A DNA stretch of 47,293 nt from Chloroflexota bacterium (GCA_030447525.1 JAUJOR010000026.1:1-47293), one strand, 5' to 3'. Counted from the first letter of the stretch, positions 1 to 8,332 are shown. Notes: generated by a model not told the origin, from the sequence alone. Program-made: numbers and translations.

Positions 1-1
1 C

Positions 2-313
2 CTACTTCTTTTGCCCGGGGGGTAACGACAGATTGCCTGTGTTCTTGGGGCGTAAGTCCGCGGCGTTGGACATTAACCCTTTATGGTTCTGCTTAAAGTT
101 GTGGATGGTGGTGTTGTACAGCTGCTCGGGTAACTGGGGGGGCGGGGGCGCGCCCCCCCCGGGGGGGGGGCCGGGGGCGGGGGCGCGGCCCCCGCCGCCG
201 GCGGCCGCCACCGCCCGGCCCACCCCGCCGACCACCCCCACCAGGAACCTCCGCCGGGTCGCCGGGGCAGGCTGCAGGGCCTCGCCGGTCAACCGCTGAT
301 GCTGATAGCCCAT
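2..313 (-). CDS. Tat-signal protein, body unreliable or broken
   Basis: The reading frame starts at an ATG preceded by a purine-rich ribosome binding site (GAGGAGAGAGAGGA) and begins with a twin-arginine signal: residues about 19-31 contain RRRFLVGVVGG, then a short hydrophobic stretch. Such signals are carried by Rieske iron-sulfur subunits and other cofactor proteins exported folded. After about residue 38 the translation turns into Gly/Ala/Pro-rich sequence encoded by long G and C runs, followed by about 42 residues of lower-GC sequence that I do not recognise, with a stop at the first bases of the window. The N-terminus looks genuine. The rest is probably contig-end artefact, so the protein family cannot be named. 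A Rieske-type subunit is only one possibility. Confidence 0.35.
   Translation of the reverse strand: MGYQHQRLTGEALQPAPATRRRFLVGVVGGVGRAVAAAGGGGRAPAPGPPPGGGAPPPPQLPEQLYNTTIHNFKQNHKGLMSNAADLRPKNTGNLSLPPGQKK
131..215. other. G/C homopolymer tract, probable assembly artefact
   Basis: The stretch is made almost only of long G and C runs, including an eight-C run followed directly by a ten-G run, between more normal sequence on both sides. The 130 bases before it have visibly lower GC than the rest of the window. This looks like a poor consensus or chimeric join near a contig end. Confidence 0.5.
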
Positions 314-660
314 CGCTGATCCTCTCTCTCCTCGGACTCTGCAGGGGCCGCGGGCGTCCGGCACTTCCCGCTTGCCGGCGACGCGCCCTCCAGTCCCCTC
401 TCGGGTGCCCCCGGCGTGCCCCTCCCGTGCCCGGGTGGGCCACCGGTGATTTCGACTGATCCCGATCATCGGAACTGCACATCCATGATGGTAACGCAGG
501 GCTCGGCCCGGTCGAGCGCAGGCTTGATGGCTGTCCCAGACGATCCCAGGATGAGAGGGGCGGTGGCCGAGGCGGACGATGCCGGGCGCGAGACGTGAGC
601 TGCCCCCCTTCCCTGAGCCGAGCCGTCCGCGTCTAGCCGTCCTGTATCCTACAAGAAGTC
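314..660. other. Intergenic region between divergent Tat protein and fabH
   Basis: No convincing gene is present in these 347 bases. It must hold the promoters of two divergent genes. On the plus strand TATCCT at 645-650 lies 10 bases before the fabH ATG and could be a -10 element giving a very short leader. I see no good -35 partner. Confidence 0.4.
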
Positions 661-1653
661 ATGCTGGGGTCACGTGCCCGGATCTCCGGCTGGGGCAAGT
701 CGCTACCTGAGCGGGTGCTCACCAATGCCGAGCTGGAGAAGATGGTGGAGACCAGCGACGACTGGATCCACAGCCGCACCGGTATCCGCGAGCGGCGCAT
801 TGCCGGCCCAAACGAGACTACCTTCACCCTCGCCGTAGAGGCTGGACGGCAGGCCCTGAGGGCCGCCGGCACGGCGGCCTTGGACGTCGATCTGATCATC
901 GTGTGCACCTTTTCCCCAGAGTTTGGGGGCATGCCGAGCACGGCCAGCCTGGTACAGCACGCCCTGGGGGCCACGCGAGCGGGGGCTTTTGACCTGAACG
1001 CGGCCTGTTCGGGGTTCATCTACGGCCTGGCCATGGCCCAGGCGACCATCAACGCCGGGATGAACGATACCGTCCTGGTGATCGGGGCGGAGACGATGTC
1101 CCGCCTCCTGGACTGGAGTGACCGCAGCACCTGCGTCCTGTTCGGCGACGGTGCCGGGGCGACGCTCCTGCAGTCCGGCCCCGAGTCGGCCGGCCTCTTG
1201 AGCTGTGTGCTCGGCTCGGATGGCTCGGGGGGAGAGCTCCTCTACGTCCCCGCCGGTGGGAGCCGCCATCCGGCTTCGCTGCAGTCGGTGGAGGGGGCCC
1301 AGCACTTCATCCGTATGAACGGCAAAGAGGTATACAAGTTCGCCATCACGGCCGCCCCCCGGGCGGCCCTGGAGGCGGTGGCCCGCGCCGGCCTGTCGAT
1401 GGAGGACGTCGATCTCTTCATTCCCCACCAGGCCAACACCCGCATCATCCACTCGGCGGCGGCGAGCCTGGGGCTGACCTTAGAGCGCGTCTTCATCAAT
1501 GTAGACCGCTACGGGAACACCTCGGCGGCCTCCATACCGATCGCCCTCTGCGAGGCGGTGGAGAGCGGGCGCATCGGTCCCGGCGACACCGTCCTTCTCT
1601 CCGGCTTCGGCGGGGGGCTGACCTGGGGCGCCGCTGTCATTCAGTGGGGCTAA
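661..1653 (+). CDS. fabH: Beta-ketoacyl-ACP synthase III (FabH)
   Basis: Condenses acetyl-CoA (or another short acyl-CoA) with malonyl-ACP to start type II fatty-acid synthesis in the cytoplasm. The 330-residue length is normal for FabH. The Cys-His-Asn catalytic triad is visible: Cys116 in NAACSGF, His256 in IPHQANTRI and Asn286 in RYGNTSAAS. The N-terminal ITGWG-like start and the TRTGI-like segment (SRTGIRERR, about residue 40) are family hallmarks. The chosen ATG agrees with the usual FabH N-terminus, but the ribosome binding site is weak, so the mRNA may have a very short leader. The 3' end overlaps the convergent accB gene by 17 bases. fabF and accB next door are on the opposite strand, so the fatty-acid genes form a cluster but not one operon. 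Confidence 0.95.
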   Translation: MLGSRARISGWGKSLPERVLTNAELEKMVETSDDWIHSRTGIRERRIAGPNETTFTLAVEAGRQALRAAGTAALDVDLIIVCTFSPEFGGMPSTASLVQHALGATRAGAFDLNAACSGFIYGLAMAQATINAGMNDTVLVIGAETMSRLLDWSDRSTCVLFGDGAGATLLQSGPESAGLLSCVLGSDGSGGELLYVPAGGSRHPASLQSVEGAQHFIRMNGKEVYKFAITAAPRAALEAVARAGLSMEDVDLFIPHQANTRIIHSAAASLGLTLERVFINVDRYGNTSAASIPIALCEAVESGRIGPGDTVLLSGFGGGLTWGAAVIQWG

Positions 1654-2113
1654 GGGGAGCAGGGGAGTCGCCGTATGGTGTCGGCGGGTCGGGTCGCAGG
1701 GTCATCAGCGTCTGCCCCGCCTGCACCGCCTGACCGCCGGCGACCAGGATGTCTTCGATCACCCCACTCACGTCGACGTGGATCTCGTTGAATACCTTCA
1801 TCGCCTCCACGAGGGCCACCACTTGCCCGGCCTCGACGGCCTCCCCTTTGGTGACGTAGGGGGGTTGATCCGGGGAGGGGGCATCGTAGAAGATACCGGC
1901 TAGGGGCGCCGCGACGGCGATCAGGCCCTCCGCGCCGGCTCCCACATCGGTCGACTCCACATCCTCCGCGATCGGTGGGCCTGGGCGCTGGCGGACGTAG
2001 AGGCTGGCCTGGCCGGCGCTCACTTCCAGCTCCCACACCCCGCTCCCGGCCAGCTGGCGCAGGAGACCCGGAAGGGCTGCCAGCAACCGCCGGCGATCTT
2101 GATCAGCGTCCAT
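1637..2113 (-). CDS. accB: Biotin carboxyl carrier protein of acetyl-CoA carboxylase (AccB)
   Basis: Carries the biotin that shuttles carboxyl groups in acetyl-CoA carboxylase, which makes malonyl-CoA for the neighbouring FabF and FabH enzymes. The 158 residues have the normal AccB layout: an N-terminal helical/beta part (1-50), a Pro-containing linker (about 50-65) and a C-terminal biotinyl domain. The biotinylation motif VEAMKVFNE is intact, with Lys106 as the acceptor. The domain ends in the usual VQAGQTLMTL strand, followed by a short Pro-rich tail. The gene lies 117 bases downstream of fabF on the same strand and may be cotranscribed with it. Its stop lies inside the 3' end of fabH on the other strand. 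No accC is seen in the window. Confidence 0.93.
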   Translation of the reverse strand: MDADQDRRRLLAALPGLLRQLAGSGVWELEVSAGQASLYVRQRPGPPIAEDVESTDVGAGAEGLIAVAAPLAGIFYDAPSPDQPPYVTKGEAVEAGQVVALVEAMKVFNEIHVDVSGVIEDILVAGGQAVQAGQTLMTLRPDPPTPYGDSPAPLSPTE

Positions 2114-2230
2114 CGCTCGCCGCCCCGTTCCTCCCCGACCTATCCTTGGCCTGATGCCGTCGCCGGTATCGTATGGCCCCCTGCACGCGAGCCGTCCCCT
2201 GCACGCGGGGACGTCGGATGCCCGTCGCCG

Positions 2231-3493
2231 TCACCGGCCATGGGCCCGGAACAGCAGGCAGGCGTTATGTCCTCCAAAACCGAAGCTGTTACTCATGGCC
2301 GTACGTACTGGGAGGTGGCGAGCTCGATTGGGGGTGTAATCCAGGTCGCAGTCGGGATCGGGATGCTCATAGTTCATCGTCGGTGGGACGATCCCTTCCA
2401 CAATGGCCTTGACGGCCACGAGGGCTTCCAGGCCCCCGGCGGCGCCCAGGAGGTGTCCGGTCATGCCTTTGGTGGAGCTGATGGCCACGCGGTAGGCATG
2501 CCGGCCCAGCGCCTGGCGCACGGCGGCCGTCTCTGCCCGGTCGTTGAGCGGAGTCCCGGTGCCGTGGGCGTTCAGGTAGTCCAGCTCCTCCGGAGGCATG
2601 GCGGCCTCCTGGAGGGCCTGGTGCATGCAGCGCACCGCCCCCTCACCCCCCTCGGGGGGCGCGGTAAGGTGGTGGGCATCTGCGCTCGATCCGTACCCCA
2701 CCAGCTCGGCGTAGATCCGCGCCCCACGGCGCCTGGCCAGGCTGGCCCGCTCCAGCACCACCACACCGGCCCCCTCGCCCATGACAAAGCCGTCACGCTG
2801 GCGGTCGAAGGGACGGGAGGCGCGCGCGGGGTCGTCGTTGCGCGTGCTGAGTGTGCGCGCCGCGGCGAAGCCGGCGAGGGCGATGGGCGTGATCACCGCC
2901 TCCGTCCCTCCGGCGATCATCACGTCGGCCCCGCCGCGCTTGATCAGGGCCGCCCCTTCCCCTATGGCGTGGGCCCCCGTGGCGCAGGCCGAGACCACGG
3001 CCAGGTTGGGGCCACGCGCTCCCAGGCTGATGGAGATCTGACCGGAAGCCATGTCACAGATCATCATTGGTACCAGGAAAGGGCTGACTCGCTCCGGGCC
3101 GCGCGTCCGCAGCACCTCCAACTGCTCGCTCAGGGTGACCAGCCCGCCCATGCCCGACCCGACGTAGACGCCGGCGCGGTCCCCATCCGCCAGGGGCAGG
3201 GACAGTCCGGCGTCACGTACCGCCTCCAGGGCGGCGGCAAGCCCGAACTGGACGAAGCGGTCCATGCGCCGGGCGTCTTTCGGGCTCACGCCGGCGGCCG
3301 CCAGGTCGAAGCCCTTTACCTCGGCGGCGATGCGTGTCGCATAGGGGCCGGCGTCGAAGGCGGTGATGGGGCCGACGCCGGACTGCCCTTCCAGGAGCGC
3401 CGTCCAGGTGGTGGGTACATCCAGGCCCAGCGGCGTGACGGCGCCGAGCCCGGTGACAACCACCCGATCATGGTCTGGATCTGGATGAGGCAT
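2231..3493 (-). CDS. fabF: Beta-ketoacyl-ACP synthase II (FabF)
   Basis: Elongating condensing enzyme of type II fatty-acid synthesis: it transfers an acyl chain from ACP to its active-site Cys and condenses it with malonyl-ACP. The 420-residue protein keeps the Cys-His-His catalytic set: Cys170 in VSACATGAH, His310 in NAHGTGTPLND and His347 in GMTGHLLGAAG. The N-terminal RVVVTGLGAVTPLG and the C-terminal SNSFGFGGHNA loop are also typical. Each catalytic residue is offset by seven from E. coli FabF (163/303/340), so the core has no insertions or deletions. The gene is divergent from a MarR-family regulator and upstream of accB. Confidence 0.96.
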   Translation of the reverse strand: MPHPDPDHDRVVVTGLGAVTPLGLDVPTTWTALLEGQSGVGPITAFDAGPYATRIAAEVKGFDLAAAGVSPKDARRMDRFVQFGLAAALEAVRDAGLSLPLADGDRAGVYVGSGMGGLVTLSEQLEVLRTRGPERVSPFLVPMMICDMASGQISISLGARGPNLAVVSACATGAHAIGEGAALIKRGGADVMIAGGTEAVITPIALAGFAAARTLSTRNDDPARASRPFDRQRDGFVMGEGAGVVVLERASLARRRGARIYAELVGYGSSADAHHLTAPPEGGEGAVRCMHQALQEAAMPPEELDYLNAHGTGTPLNDRAETAAVRQALGRHAYRVAISSTKGMTGHLLGAAGGLEALVAVKAIVEGIVPPTMNYEHPDPDCDLDYTPNRARHLPVRTAMSNSFGFGGHNACLLFRAHGR

Positions 3494-3634
3494 TCCCCTG
3501 CTGGCCCCTTCTATCGGTTCATTGTAGGATTTCTGTTAGGAGTTGCCCCTGCCCGGCGACCGGCCTGCGACATCCCCCGGCGGCCCTTGACCGGCCCTCC
3601 TACCAGGGCTACCCTTACGCGAGAGGAGCGAGGT
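3494..3634. promoter_or_regulatory. Divergent fabF / marR control region
   Basis: A 141-base divergent spacer between fabF (minus) and a MarR-family gene (plus). MarR proteins commonly bind within such spacers and repress both sides. TGTAGGA near 3534 is followed by a related TGTTAGGA, and an opposing TCCTACC occurs near 3597. I cannot assign -10/-35 boxes with confidence. That this region holds the MarR operator is inference from position. Confidence 0.35.
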
Positions 3635-4069
3635 GTGGTCGCAACTGAGTCCCGGGGAGTGGCCGCGGGGACGTCGCCGGTGGATGCCCTGCTTCGGGCG
3701 CACCACGCCGTCGGCACGCGGTTAGACGACGTCCTGGTGGGCCACGGGCTCTCCGTGGCCAAGCTTGGCATCTTGAGACAGCTGGCCGGCAAGCCCCTCC
3801 CCCTTGGCGCCCTGGCACAACGCCAGTCCTGCGTCCGGTCGAACATCACCCAGCTCATCGATCGGATGGAGGCGGAGGGGCTGGTGCGTCGCCTGGCAGA
3901 CCCGGACGATCGGCGGGTCACCCTGGCCGAGATCACCCCCACCGGCATGGCCAGGCTGCAGGCGGGCCTGGCCGCCCAGGACGAGGCAGAACGGACCCTC
4001 CTGCAGGGGTTCTCTGACGATGACGTCCAGGCCCTGCTGCGCCTCCTGGGACGTCTCGCCGCCGGCTAG
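3635..4069 (+). CDS. MarR-family transcriptional regulator
   Basis: A 144-residue winged-helix DNA-binding protein of usual MarR length. The recognition helix region is visible around residues 58-75 (LAQRQSCVRSNITQLIDRME), followed by the wing with the hallmark DPDDRRVTLAEITPTG. Flanking helices at both ends would form the dimer interface. The GTG start was chosen because it follows a good site (GAGAGGAGCGAG), although the frame is open far upstream. It is divergent from fabF by 141 bases, which suggests control of fatty-acid synthesis in the way MarR-type FabT does in Firmicutes. It may equally be a redox or solvent sensor. One Cys lies in the recognition-helix region (LAQRQSCVRSN). Confidence 0.9.
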   Translation: MVATESRGVAAGTSPVDALLRAHHAVGTRLDDVLVGHGLSVAKLGILRQLAGKPLPLGALAQRQSCVRSNITQLIDRMEAEGLVRRLADPDDRRVTLAEITPTGMARLQAGLAAQDEAERTLLQGFSDDDVQALLRLLGRLAAG

Positions 4070-4164
4070 GCGGAGCTCCCCGCGCCGGCGGGATCTGCCT
4101 CCAGCTATACCAGGAAGCCCCCGGTAGGCGGCGGATGCCATGGCGTGTCCGCCCCGGGCCTGAT

Positions 4165-5211
4165 CTAGGGGGCCCCTTCCGGCACCGGCACCTGGAGCCG
4201 TTGCGCCGTCTCCACCAGGGCGTCCCAGGTGTCGCCGGGGATCGGAACACCGCTACGCTGGCGCTCGGCGCGGGACTTGGCCTCTGGACCGCCGGGGAGC
4301 TGCACCTCCGAAAAGCCGGGCGCGGGGGCGACCGCCTTGACCGCCCCGGTCAGGTTGTCGATGGTCGCGCCGTAGACCTCTGGCTCGGTAAAGGCCCTGG
4401 GATTGATGGCCAGGACGAAAACCCCGCCACCGCGGCCCTCCGTTGCCGGGCTCTCCGCCGTCAGGCCGGCGCCAAGCAGGGCGGCGACCAGGGAGAGGCC
4501 ATATCCCTTGTGGCCCCCCATGGGCAGGATCATCCCCCCGGCGTAGAAGTCCTCGGCCTCGGTCGTGGGTTGTCCCTCCTTGTCCACGATGCTCCCGGGG
4601 GGCAGCGGGGCATGCTTTGCCCGGGCCACCTGGATCTTGCCCTCGGCGACGACGGTGGTGGCGAAGTCCACGACCACCGGCGCCTCGTCCGCGCCTGGAA
4701 TGCCAATCGACCAGGGATTCGTCCCCAGGTGGCGGGACGCCCCACCGAACGGGGCGGCGTGCCCGTTGTTGGGGCCGGCGCTCCCATACGTCATAATGGC
4801 GATGTACCCACGCTCAGCCGCCGCCTCGCTGTAGTCCCCCAGCCGGCCGATGTGGTTGCAGCGCCGCACCGAGGCGGCCCCCACCCCGTTCTTGCCGGCC
4901 TTGTCTATGGCCACATCCAGGGCCAACGAAGCCGCCACCTGGCCAAAGCCCCGCTTCCCGTCCACCACGGCCGTCGCCGGCCAGTCCCGCACCACTTCCG
5001 GCCGGGCGGCCCCCGCCAGCGTCCCCTGCTCGATCATCTGCACGTAGCGCGGGATGCGGATCACCCCGTGGCTGTCGTGCCCTGAGAGGTTGGCCTTGAC
5101 TAGATGCCGGGCCACGTGCGCGGCCAGGTCTTCCGGTGTCCCGGCGGCCACAAAGATGCGCTGGGCCATCTCTTGCAGCAGATGCGGCTTGACGTGGTGC
5201 ATTTCGGCCAT
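4165..5211 (-). CDS. Ldh2-family malate/L-lactate/ureidoglycolate dehydrogenase
   Basis: NAD(P)-dependent 2-hydroxyacid oxidoreductase of the Ldh2/MDH2/YlbC fold, unrelated to classical lactate dehydrogenases. The 348-residue length fits. Family marks include HDSHGVIRIPRY (about residues 45-56) with the catalytic His, the NHIGRLGDYSEAA loop, TYGSAGPNNGHAAPFGG, the FATTVVAEGKI segment and GGHKGYGLSL near residue 230. The ATG at 5211 was chosen over one 69 bases upstream because it follows GAGGGAGC at good distance and gives the normal N-terminus (MAEMHHV). The substrate cannot be told from sequence. It is convergent with marR, and no pathway partner is adjacent. Confidence 0.9.
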   Translation of the reverse strand: MAEMHHVKPHLLQEMAQRIFVAAGTPEDLAAHVARHLVKANLSGHDSHGVIRIPRYVQMIEQGTLAGAARPEVVRDWPATAVVDGKRGFGQVAASLALDVAIDKAGKNGVGAASVRRCNHIGRLGDYSEAAAERGYIAIMTYGSAGPNNGHAAPFGGASRHLGTNPWSIGIPGADEAPVVVDFATTVVAEGKIQVARAKHAPLPPGSIVDKEGQPTTEAEDFYAGGMILPMGGHKGYGLSLVAALLGAGLTAESPATEGRGGGVFVLAINPRAFTEPEVYGATIDNLTGAVKAVAPAPGFSEVQLPGGPEAKSRAERQRSGVPIPGDTWDALVETAQRLQVPVPEGAP

Positions 5212-5499
5212 CGTTTGCTCCCTCTTCCCCTTCCTCGTGCCGGCCGCATTATAGGCAGCCGCACCGCCGATGGCCGGCAATGACCGGGTACCACACTCTG
5301 AGCGACTCCAGCTGCGAGGGAGTCGGGGTCGCCCCTTCAGACTTCTCTTCTCGCTGATGTATCTACGAAGGGCTTCGCCATTGGTACATCTGATACGTTG
5401 GCGCCGGCAAAGGCGGGCATCCCGCCGCTGTCCGCACGAGGGGCCCGCTCGAGGAGCGTGGCGGCGTTGCTACTCGGCGCCCGCGGCGCGCAGTCCCGG
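5212..5499. other. Intergenic region with nothing recognised
   Basis: These 288 bases lie between the Ldh2-family gene start and the end of the DUF1232 gene. They hold a weak inverted repeat (GATGTA near 5356 and TACATC near 5386) but no convincing gene or terminator. Confidence 0.3.
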
Positions 5500-5952
5500 C
5501 TAGGGGGCGCTGCCGGCCCTGCGGGCGGCGCCCGCCAGGGCGCGCAAGGAGCCGGACACCGCCCGCAGGGCCACCGTAGCCGTCTTCCCCAGCAGCCAGC
5601 CGGCGGCCCCCTGGACGGTGTGGAGATCGTCTTCCAGCGTCGCCCCCGTCAAGCCGGCCGCTGCAAGATGGCTCTCGGCGACGTCTGCCGGGCAGCCGGC
5701 CAGGGCCTGGCGCAGTCCCAGCAGGAGCACGGCCAGGTCGTCCAGCTGACCGGCCACGGGGATGATCCCCGGCACCAGATCGATCGGCGAGACGGTGTAG
5801 GCCAGCGCGGCGCCAAGCACTGCCTTACGCCCTCCCGGAACGACCGGGTCGGCCACCAGGGCGCGGGCGAGGCGGACGTAGCGCGGTAGCCGTCCTACCG
5901 TACCGGTGAGCCGCAGCAGGGGGTGGCCGGCCTGACCGAACAATCGCATCAT
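5500..5952 (-). CDS. YkvA/DUF1232 family membrane-associated protein
   Basis: A 150-residue protein with the DUF1232 core near residues 42-75: SPIDLVPGIIPVAGQLDDL, a short hydrophobic hairpin. The function of this family is not established. Two consecutive ATG codons mark the start and AGGG lies just upstream. The C-terminal third is Ala/Gly-rich with hydrophobic segments. It is divergent from the VOC gene at 6178 with a 225-base spacer. That spacer contains lower-GC sequence around 6048-6070 (TATATGAT-like) that could hold the promoters. Confidence 0.82.
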   Translation of the reverse strand: MMRLFGQAGHPLLRLTGTVGRLPRYVRLARALVADPVVPGGRKAVLGAALAYTVSPIDLVPGIIPVAGQLDDLAVLLLGLRQALAGCPADVAESHLAAAGLTGATLEDDLHTVQGAAGWLLGKTATVALRAVSGSLRALAGAARRAGSAP

Positions 5953-6177
5953 GGTGCCCTAAGCGTAACAGGGCCGGGGCTCGATGGATCAGCGTGTACG
6001 TTACGTGCAGGTGGTCACACCCCGAGCGGCGGGCGCAACCTCCGTCTAGTACATACGTTCTATATGATGTGGCGTCCGCGCGCCAACCGGCTCGGCCTTA
6101 CGGCCGGAAGGTGGAGACGGCTGGCGGGGGCGCCGCTGGGCACATGATCGACACATCATAGGGAGGCTGAGACAACT

Positions 6178-6585
6178 ATGGCTATCGAAACGAGCGATAC
6201 ATGCAGCCAGACCACCACGGCGGGGCACGGCATCGTGCACGTGGAACTGCCGGCGGGCAACGTCGACAAGCTGTGCGCCTTCTACTCCGGTGTCTTCGGC
6301 TGGGAGTTCGAGGACGCCCCAGGGATGGCGACGTACAAGATGGCCGCCCCGGAGGGCGAAGATGGCCCCGGTTTCGCCATCTTCGCCCGCGATGACCCGG
6401 GGCAGCGGCTGACCAACTACGTGGGGGTGGAGTCCATTTCCGAGCACGCCGAAAAGATCACCCGGCACGGGGGACAGGTGGTGCACCGCTTCTCCGTCCC
6501 CGGCATGGGCCACGGTGCGATCACGCTCGACCCTGAAGGCAACGCCCTGGGGATCTGGCAGCCGGACCCAGACGCCACGCCGTAA
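6178..6585 (+). CDS. VOC (glyoxalase/bleomycin-resistance) family protein
   Basis: A 135-residue single-module vicinal-oxygen-chelate protein of the common YdeM-like type. After a 15-residue N-terminal extension it shows HVELPAGNVDKLCAFYSGVF, then GWEFED, and ends with the typical DPEGNALGIWQ strand. Family members bind a divalent metal with His/Glu residues. His20 and a Glu late in the domain are candidates, but the activity is unknown. The ATG follows GGGAGG at about 11 bases. The next gene, a metallo-beta-lactamase-fold protein, lies 81 bases downstream on the same strand and may be cotranscribed. Confidence 0.88.
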   Translation: MAIETSDTCSQTTTAGHGIVHVELPAGNVDKLCAFYSGVFGWEFEDAPGMATYKMAAPEGEDGPGFAIFARDDPGQRLTNYVGVESISEHAEKITRHGGQVVHRFSVPGMGHGAITLDPEGNALGIWQPDPDATP

Positions 6586-6666
6586 GCTGTACGCAGGGGG
6601 CATCGAGCCCCTCGCCGGGGCTGCAGTTCCGGCGCCGGCGAGGGGAGACGTCGAAGGGGACGGGGC

Positions 6667-7392
6667 GTGGCTAGCGACTCACTGGAGGTGCAGCAGGTGC
6701 GTCCCGGCCTCTGGCGCTGGACGGCGCCCCATCCTGATTGGACGCCGGCTTGCGGGGGCCCGGGAGGCTGGGAGCGCACCGTGGGCTCCGTCTACTGCGA
6801 GGCCCCCGATGCCGTCCTGCTGATCGACCCGCAGGCCCCACCACCCGGCCTGTCCGGCGCCGACCGATTCTGGCAGGCGCTCGACCGTGACATCTCGCGC
6901 CTGGCCCGGCCGGTGGCCGTGCTGCTCTGCAACCCCTGGCACGTACGTAGTACCGGGGCCGTGCTGGAACGCTATGGAGCGGTGCCAGGGATCACCGCGT
7001 GGCTTCACGCCGGCGTCCCGGACGCCCCGGACGTCCCGGGCCAGCGGACGTTCCACGATGGCGACCCCTTGCCGGGAGGCGTGCGGTCCCATTCGCTCGT
7101 CGCACCCGGTGCGGTGGAGAGCCTGTTCTATCTTCCGGCTCATCGCACGCTGGTGGCCGGGGACACCCTTGTGGGGGCCGGGGAGGGGCGCCTATGCGTC
7201 TGCCCCGAGTCCTGGTACGGCGATACAGTGGCGCAAAGGGCCTGGTACGCCCGTCACTTCCGAGCCACGCTGCGCCCCCTGCTGGATCTCCCCATCGACA
7301 CCGTGCTCACGGGCCACGGGCCCCCGGTGCTGTCCGGGGGCGGCAGCGCCCTGGCCCGGGCACTGGAGAGTCCCGCCTGGGGGGAAGGGTGA
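6667..7392 (+). CDS. Metallo-beta-lactamase-fold protein with degenerate metal site
   Basis: A 241-residue protein with the outline of the metallo-beta-lactamase fold: N-terminal strand with GLWRWTAPHPDW, a DAVLLIDPQAP strand, a FYLPAHRTLVAGDTLVG strand (the Asp-containing metal site) and a C-terminal LTGHGPPV. The usual HxHxDH metal motif is replaced by CNPWHVRST at about residues 92-100, so at most one of its His ligands remains. Catalysis by two zinc ions is therefore doubtful and a binding or one-metal role is possible. GTG start after an AAGGGGAC site. It is probably cotranscribed with the upstream VOC gene. The convergent SDR gene ends 9 bases after its stop. Confidence 0.75.
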   Translation: MASDSLEVQQVRPGLWRWTAPHPDWTPACGGPGGWERTVGSVYCEAPDAVLLIDPQAPPPGLSGADRFWQALDRDISRLARPVAVLLCNPWHVRSTGAVLERYGAVPGITAWLHAGVPDAPDVPGQRTFHDGDPLPGGVRSHSLVAPGAVESLFYLPAHRTLVAGDTLVGAGEGRLCVCPESWYGDTVAQRAWYARHFRATLRPLLDLPIDTVLTGHGPPVLSGGGSALARALESPAWGEG

Positions 7393-7400
7393 CGCACGAT

Positions 7401-8243
7401 TCAATCGGCCTCTGCCGAGATGGTGACCGTGCTGCGCTTCCAACGGCGCCGGAACGACGGACGCACCAGCGCCTCAGCGGACTGGATCGTCAGCCCGCCG
7501 TCGACCATCATGGTAATACCGGTGACCCAGCGGGCCTCGTCCGAGGCCAGGTAGAGGGCGGCGTAAGCGATGTCCTCCGGCGACCCGATCTCCCCCAGAG
7601 GGTAGCAGTCCAGGTTGCCCCGCCACTCAGCCGCGTCGGCCTGCATGCGAGGGCGTGTGCGATCGTTGAGCACCAAGCCGGGGCAGATGGCGTTGGCGCG
7701 GATGCCCTGCGGCCCATAGTCCAGGGCCAGGCTCCGCGTCAGGCCGAGCATGCCGGCCTTGGCCGCCGAGTAGGCCCCAAAGTTGGGGTTGGTGATCACG
7801 CCATTGGCCGACGAGATGCTGACGATGGAGGGACCGGCGGCTCGGCCGGCGCGGATCATCTCCGGTAAGGCGTACCTGGCGGTGAGAAAGCAAGACTTGA
7901 GGGCGATCCCCAGGGCCCGGTCCCACTCTGCTTCCTCTACCTGGTGGAGGGGTTTGGTGACGCCGGCCGCCGCCACGTTCACCACTGTGGTCAGCTTGCC
8001 ATAGGTCCGCACCGCCGTGTCCACCAGGCGCTGCACGTCCCCGGCAACGGAGGCATCCTCTTTGAGCGCCACGGCTCTACCGCCCCCCGCCTCTATGGCC
8101 TCGGCGACCTGTTGCGCCCCCGCCTCGTCCACGTCCCCCACCACCACGGCGGCGCCCTCCCCAGCGTACAGCTCAGCGATGGCCCGTCCAATGCCGGCGC
8201 CCCCGCCCCCGCTGATGATGGCCACTTTTCCAGCCAGTCGCAT
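7401..8243 (-). CDS. Short-chain dehydrogenase/reductase (SDR)
   Basis: NAD(P)-dependent oxidoreductase of the classical SDR type, 280 residues. The Rossmann motif is SGGGGAGIGRAI (residues 11-22), the structural NNAG-like motif is NVAAAG, the catalytic Ser is in VSISSANG and the catalytic pair is in YSAAK. The C-terminus continues about 20 residues beyond the usual VDGG end with a basic RPSFRRRWKR tail. The acidic residue after strand 2 (GDVDEAG) points to NAD(H) rather than NADP(H). Substrate unknown. It is divergent from clpS, with a tandem repeat in the spacer. Confidence 0.9.
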   Translation of the reverse strand: MRLAGKVAIISGGGGAGIGRAIAELYAGEGAAVVVGDVDEAGAQQVAEAIEAGGGRAVALKEDASVAGDVQRLVDTAVRTYGKLTTVVNVAAAGVTKPLHQVEEAEWDRALGIALKSCFLTARYALPEMIRAGRAAGPSIVSISSANGVITNPNFGAYSAAKAGMLGLTRSLALDYGPQGIRANAICPGLVLNDRTRPRMQADAAEWRGNLDCYPLGEIGSPEDIAYAALYLASDEARWVTGITMMVDGGLTIQSAEALVRPSFRRRWKRSTVTISAEAD

Positions 8244-8252
8244 TCCCCTATG

Positions 8253-8332
8253 CCTCTCGCGGTGCGTTCCCCTGCCGGTGCGCTCCCTCTCGCGGTGCGT
8301 TCCCCTGCCGGTGCGCTCCCTCTCGCGGTGCG
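8253..8332. repeat. 33-bp tandem repeat, about 2.4 copies
   Basis: Two exact copies of a 33-base unit (8253-8285 and 8286-8318) beginning CCTCTCGCGGTGCGTTCC are followed by a partial third copy of about 14 bases. Each unit contains the sub-repeat CGGTGCG twice. The array fills the spacer between the divergent SDR and clpS genes. Confidence 0.9.

Noticed and set aside
131..200. G-quadruplex or regulatory G-tract at the left end
   Set aside because: The G runs sit inside a broken gene at the contig end next to sequence of different composition. An artefact is the simpler explanation.
2099..4069. A 656-residue open frame on the plus strand across fabF
   Set aside because: Its first 500 residues are the antisense shadow of fabF and accB upstream sequence. 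Only the last 144 residues, from the GTG at 3635, are a real MarR protein.
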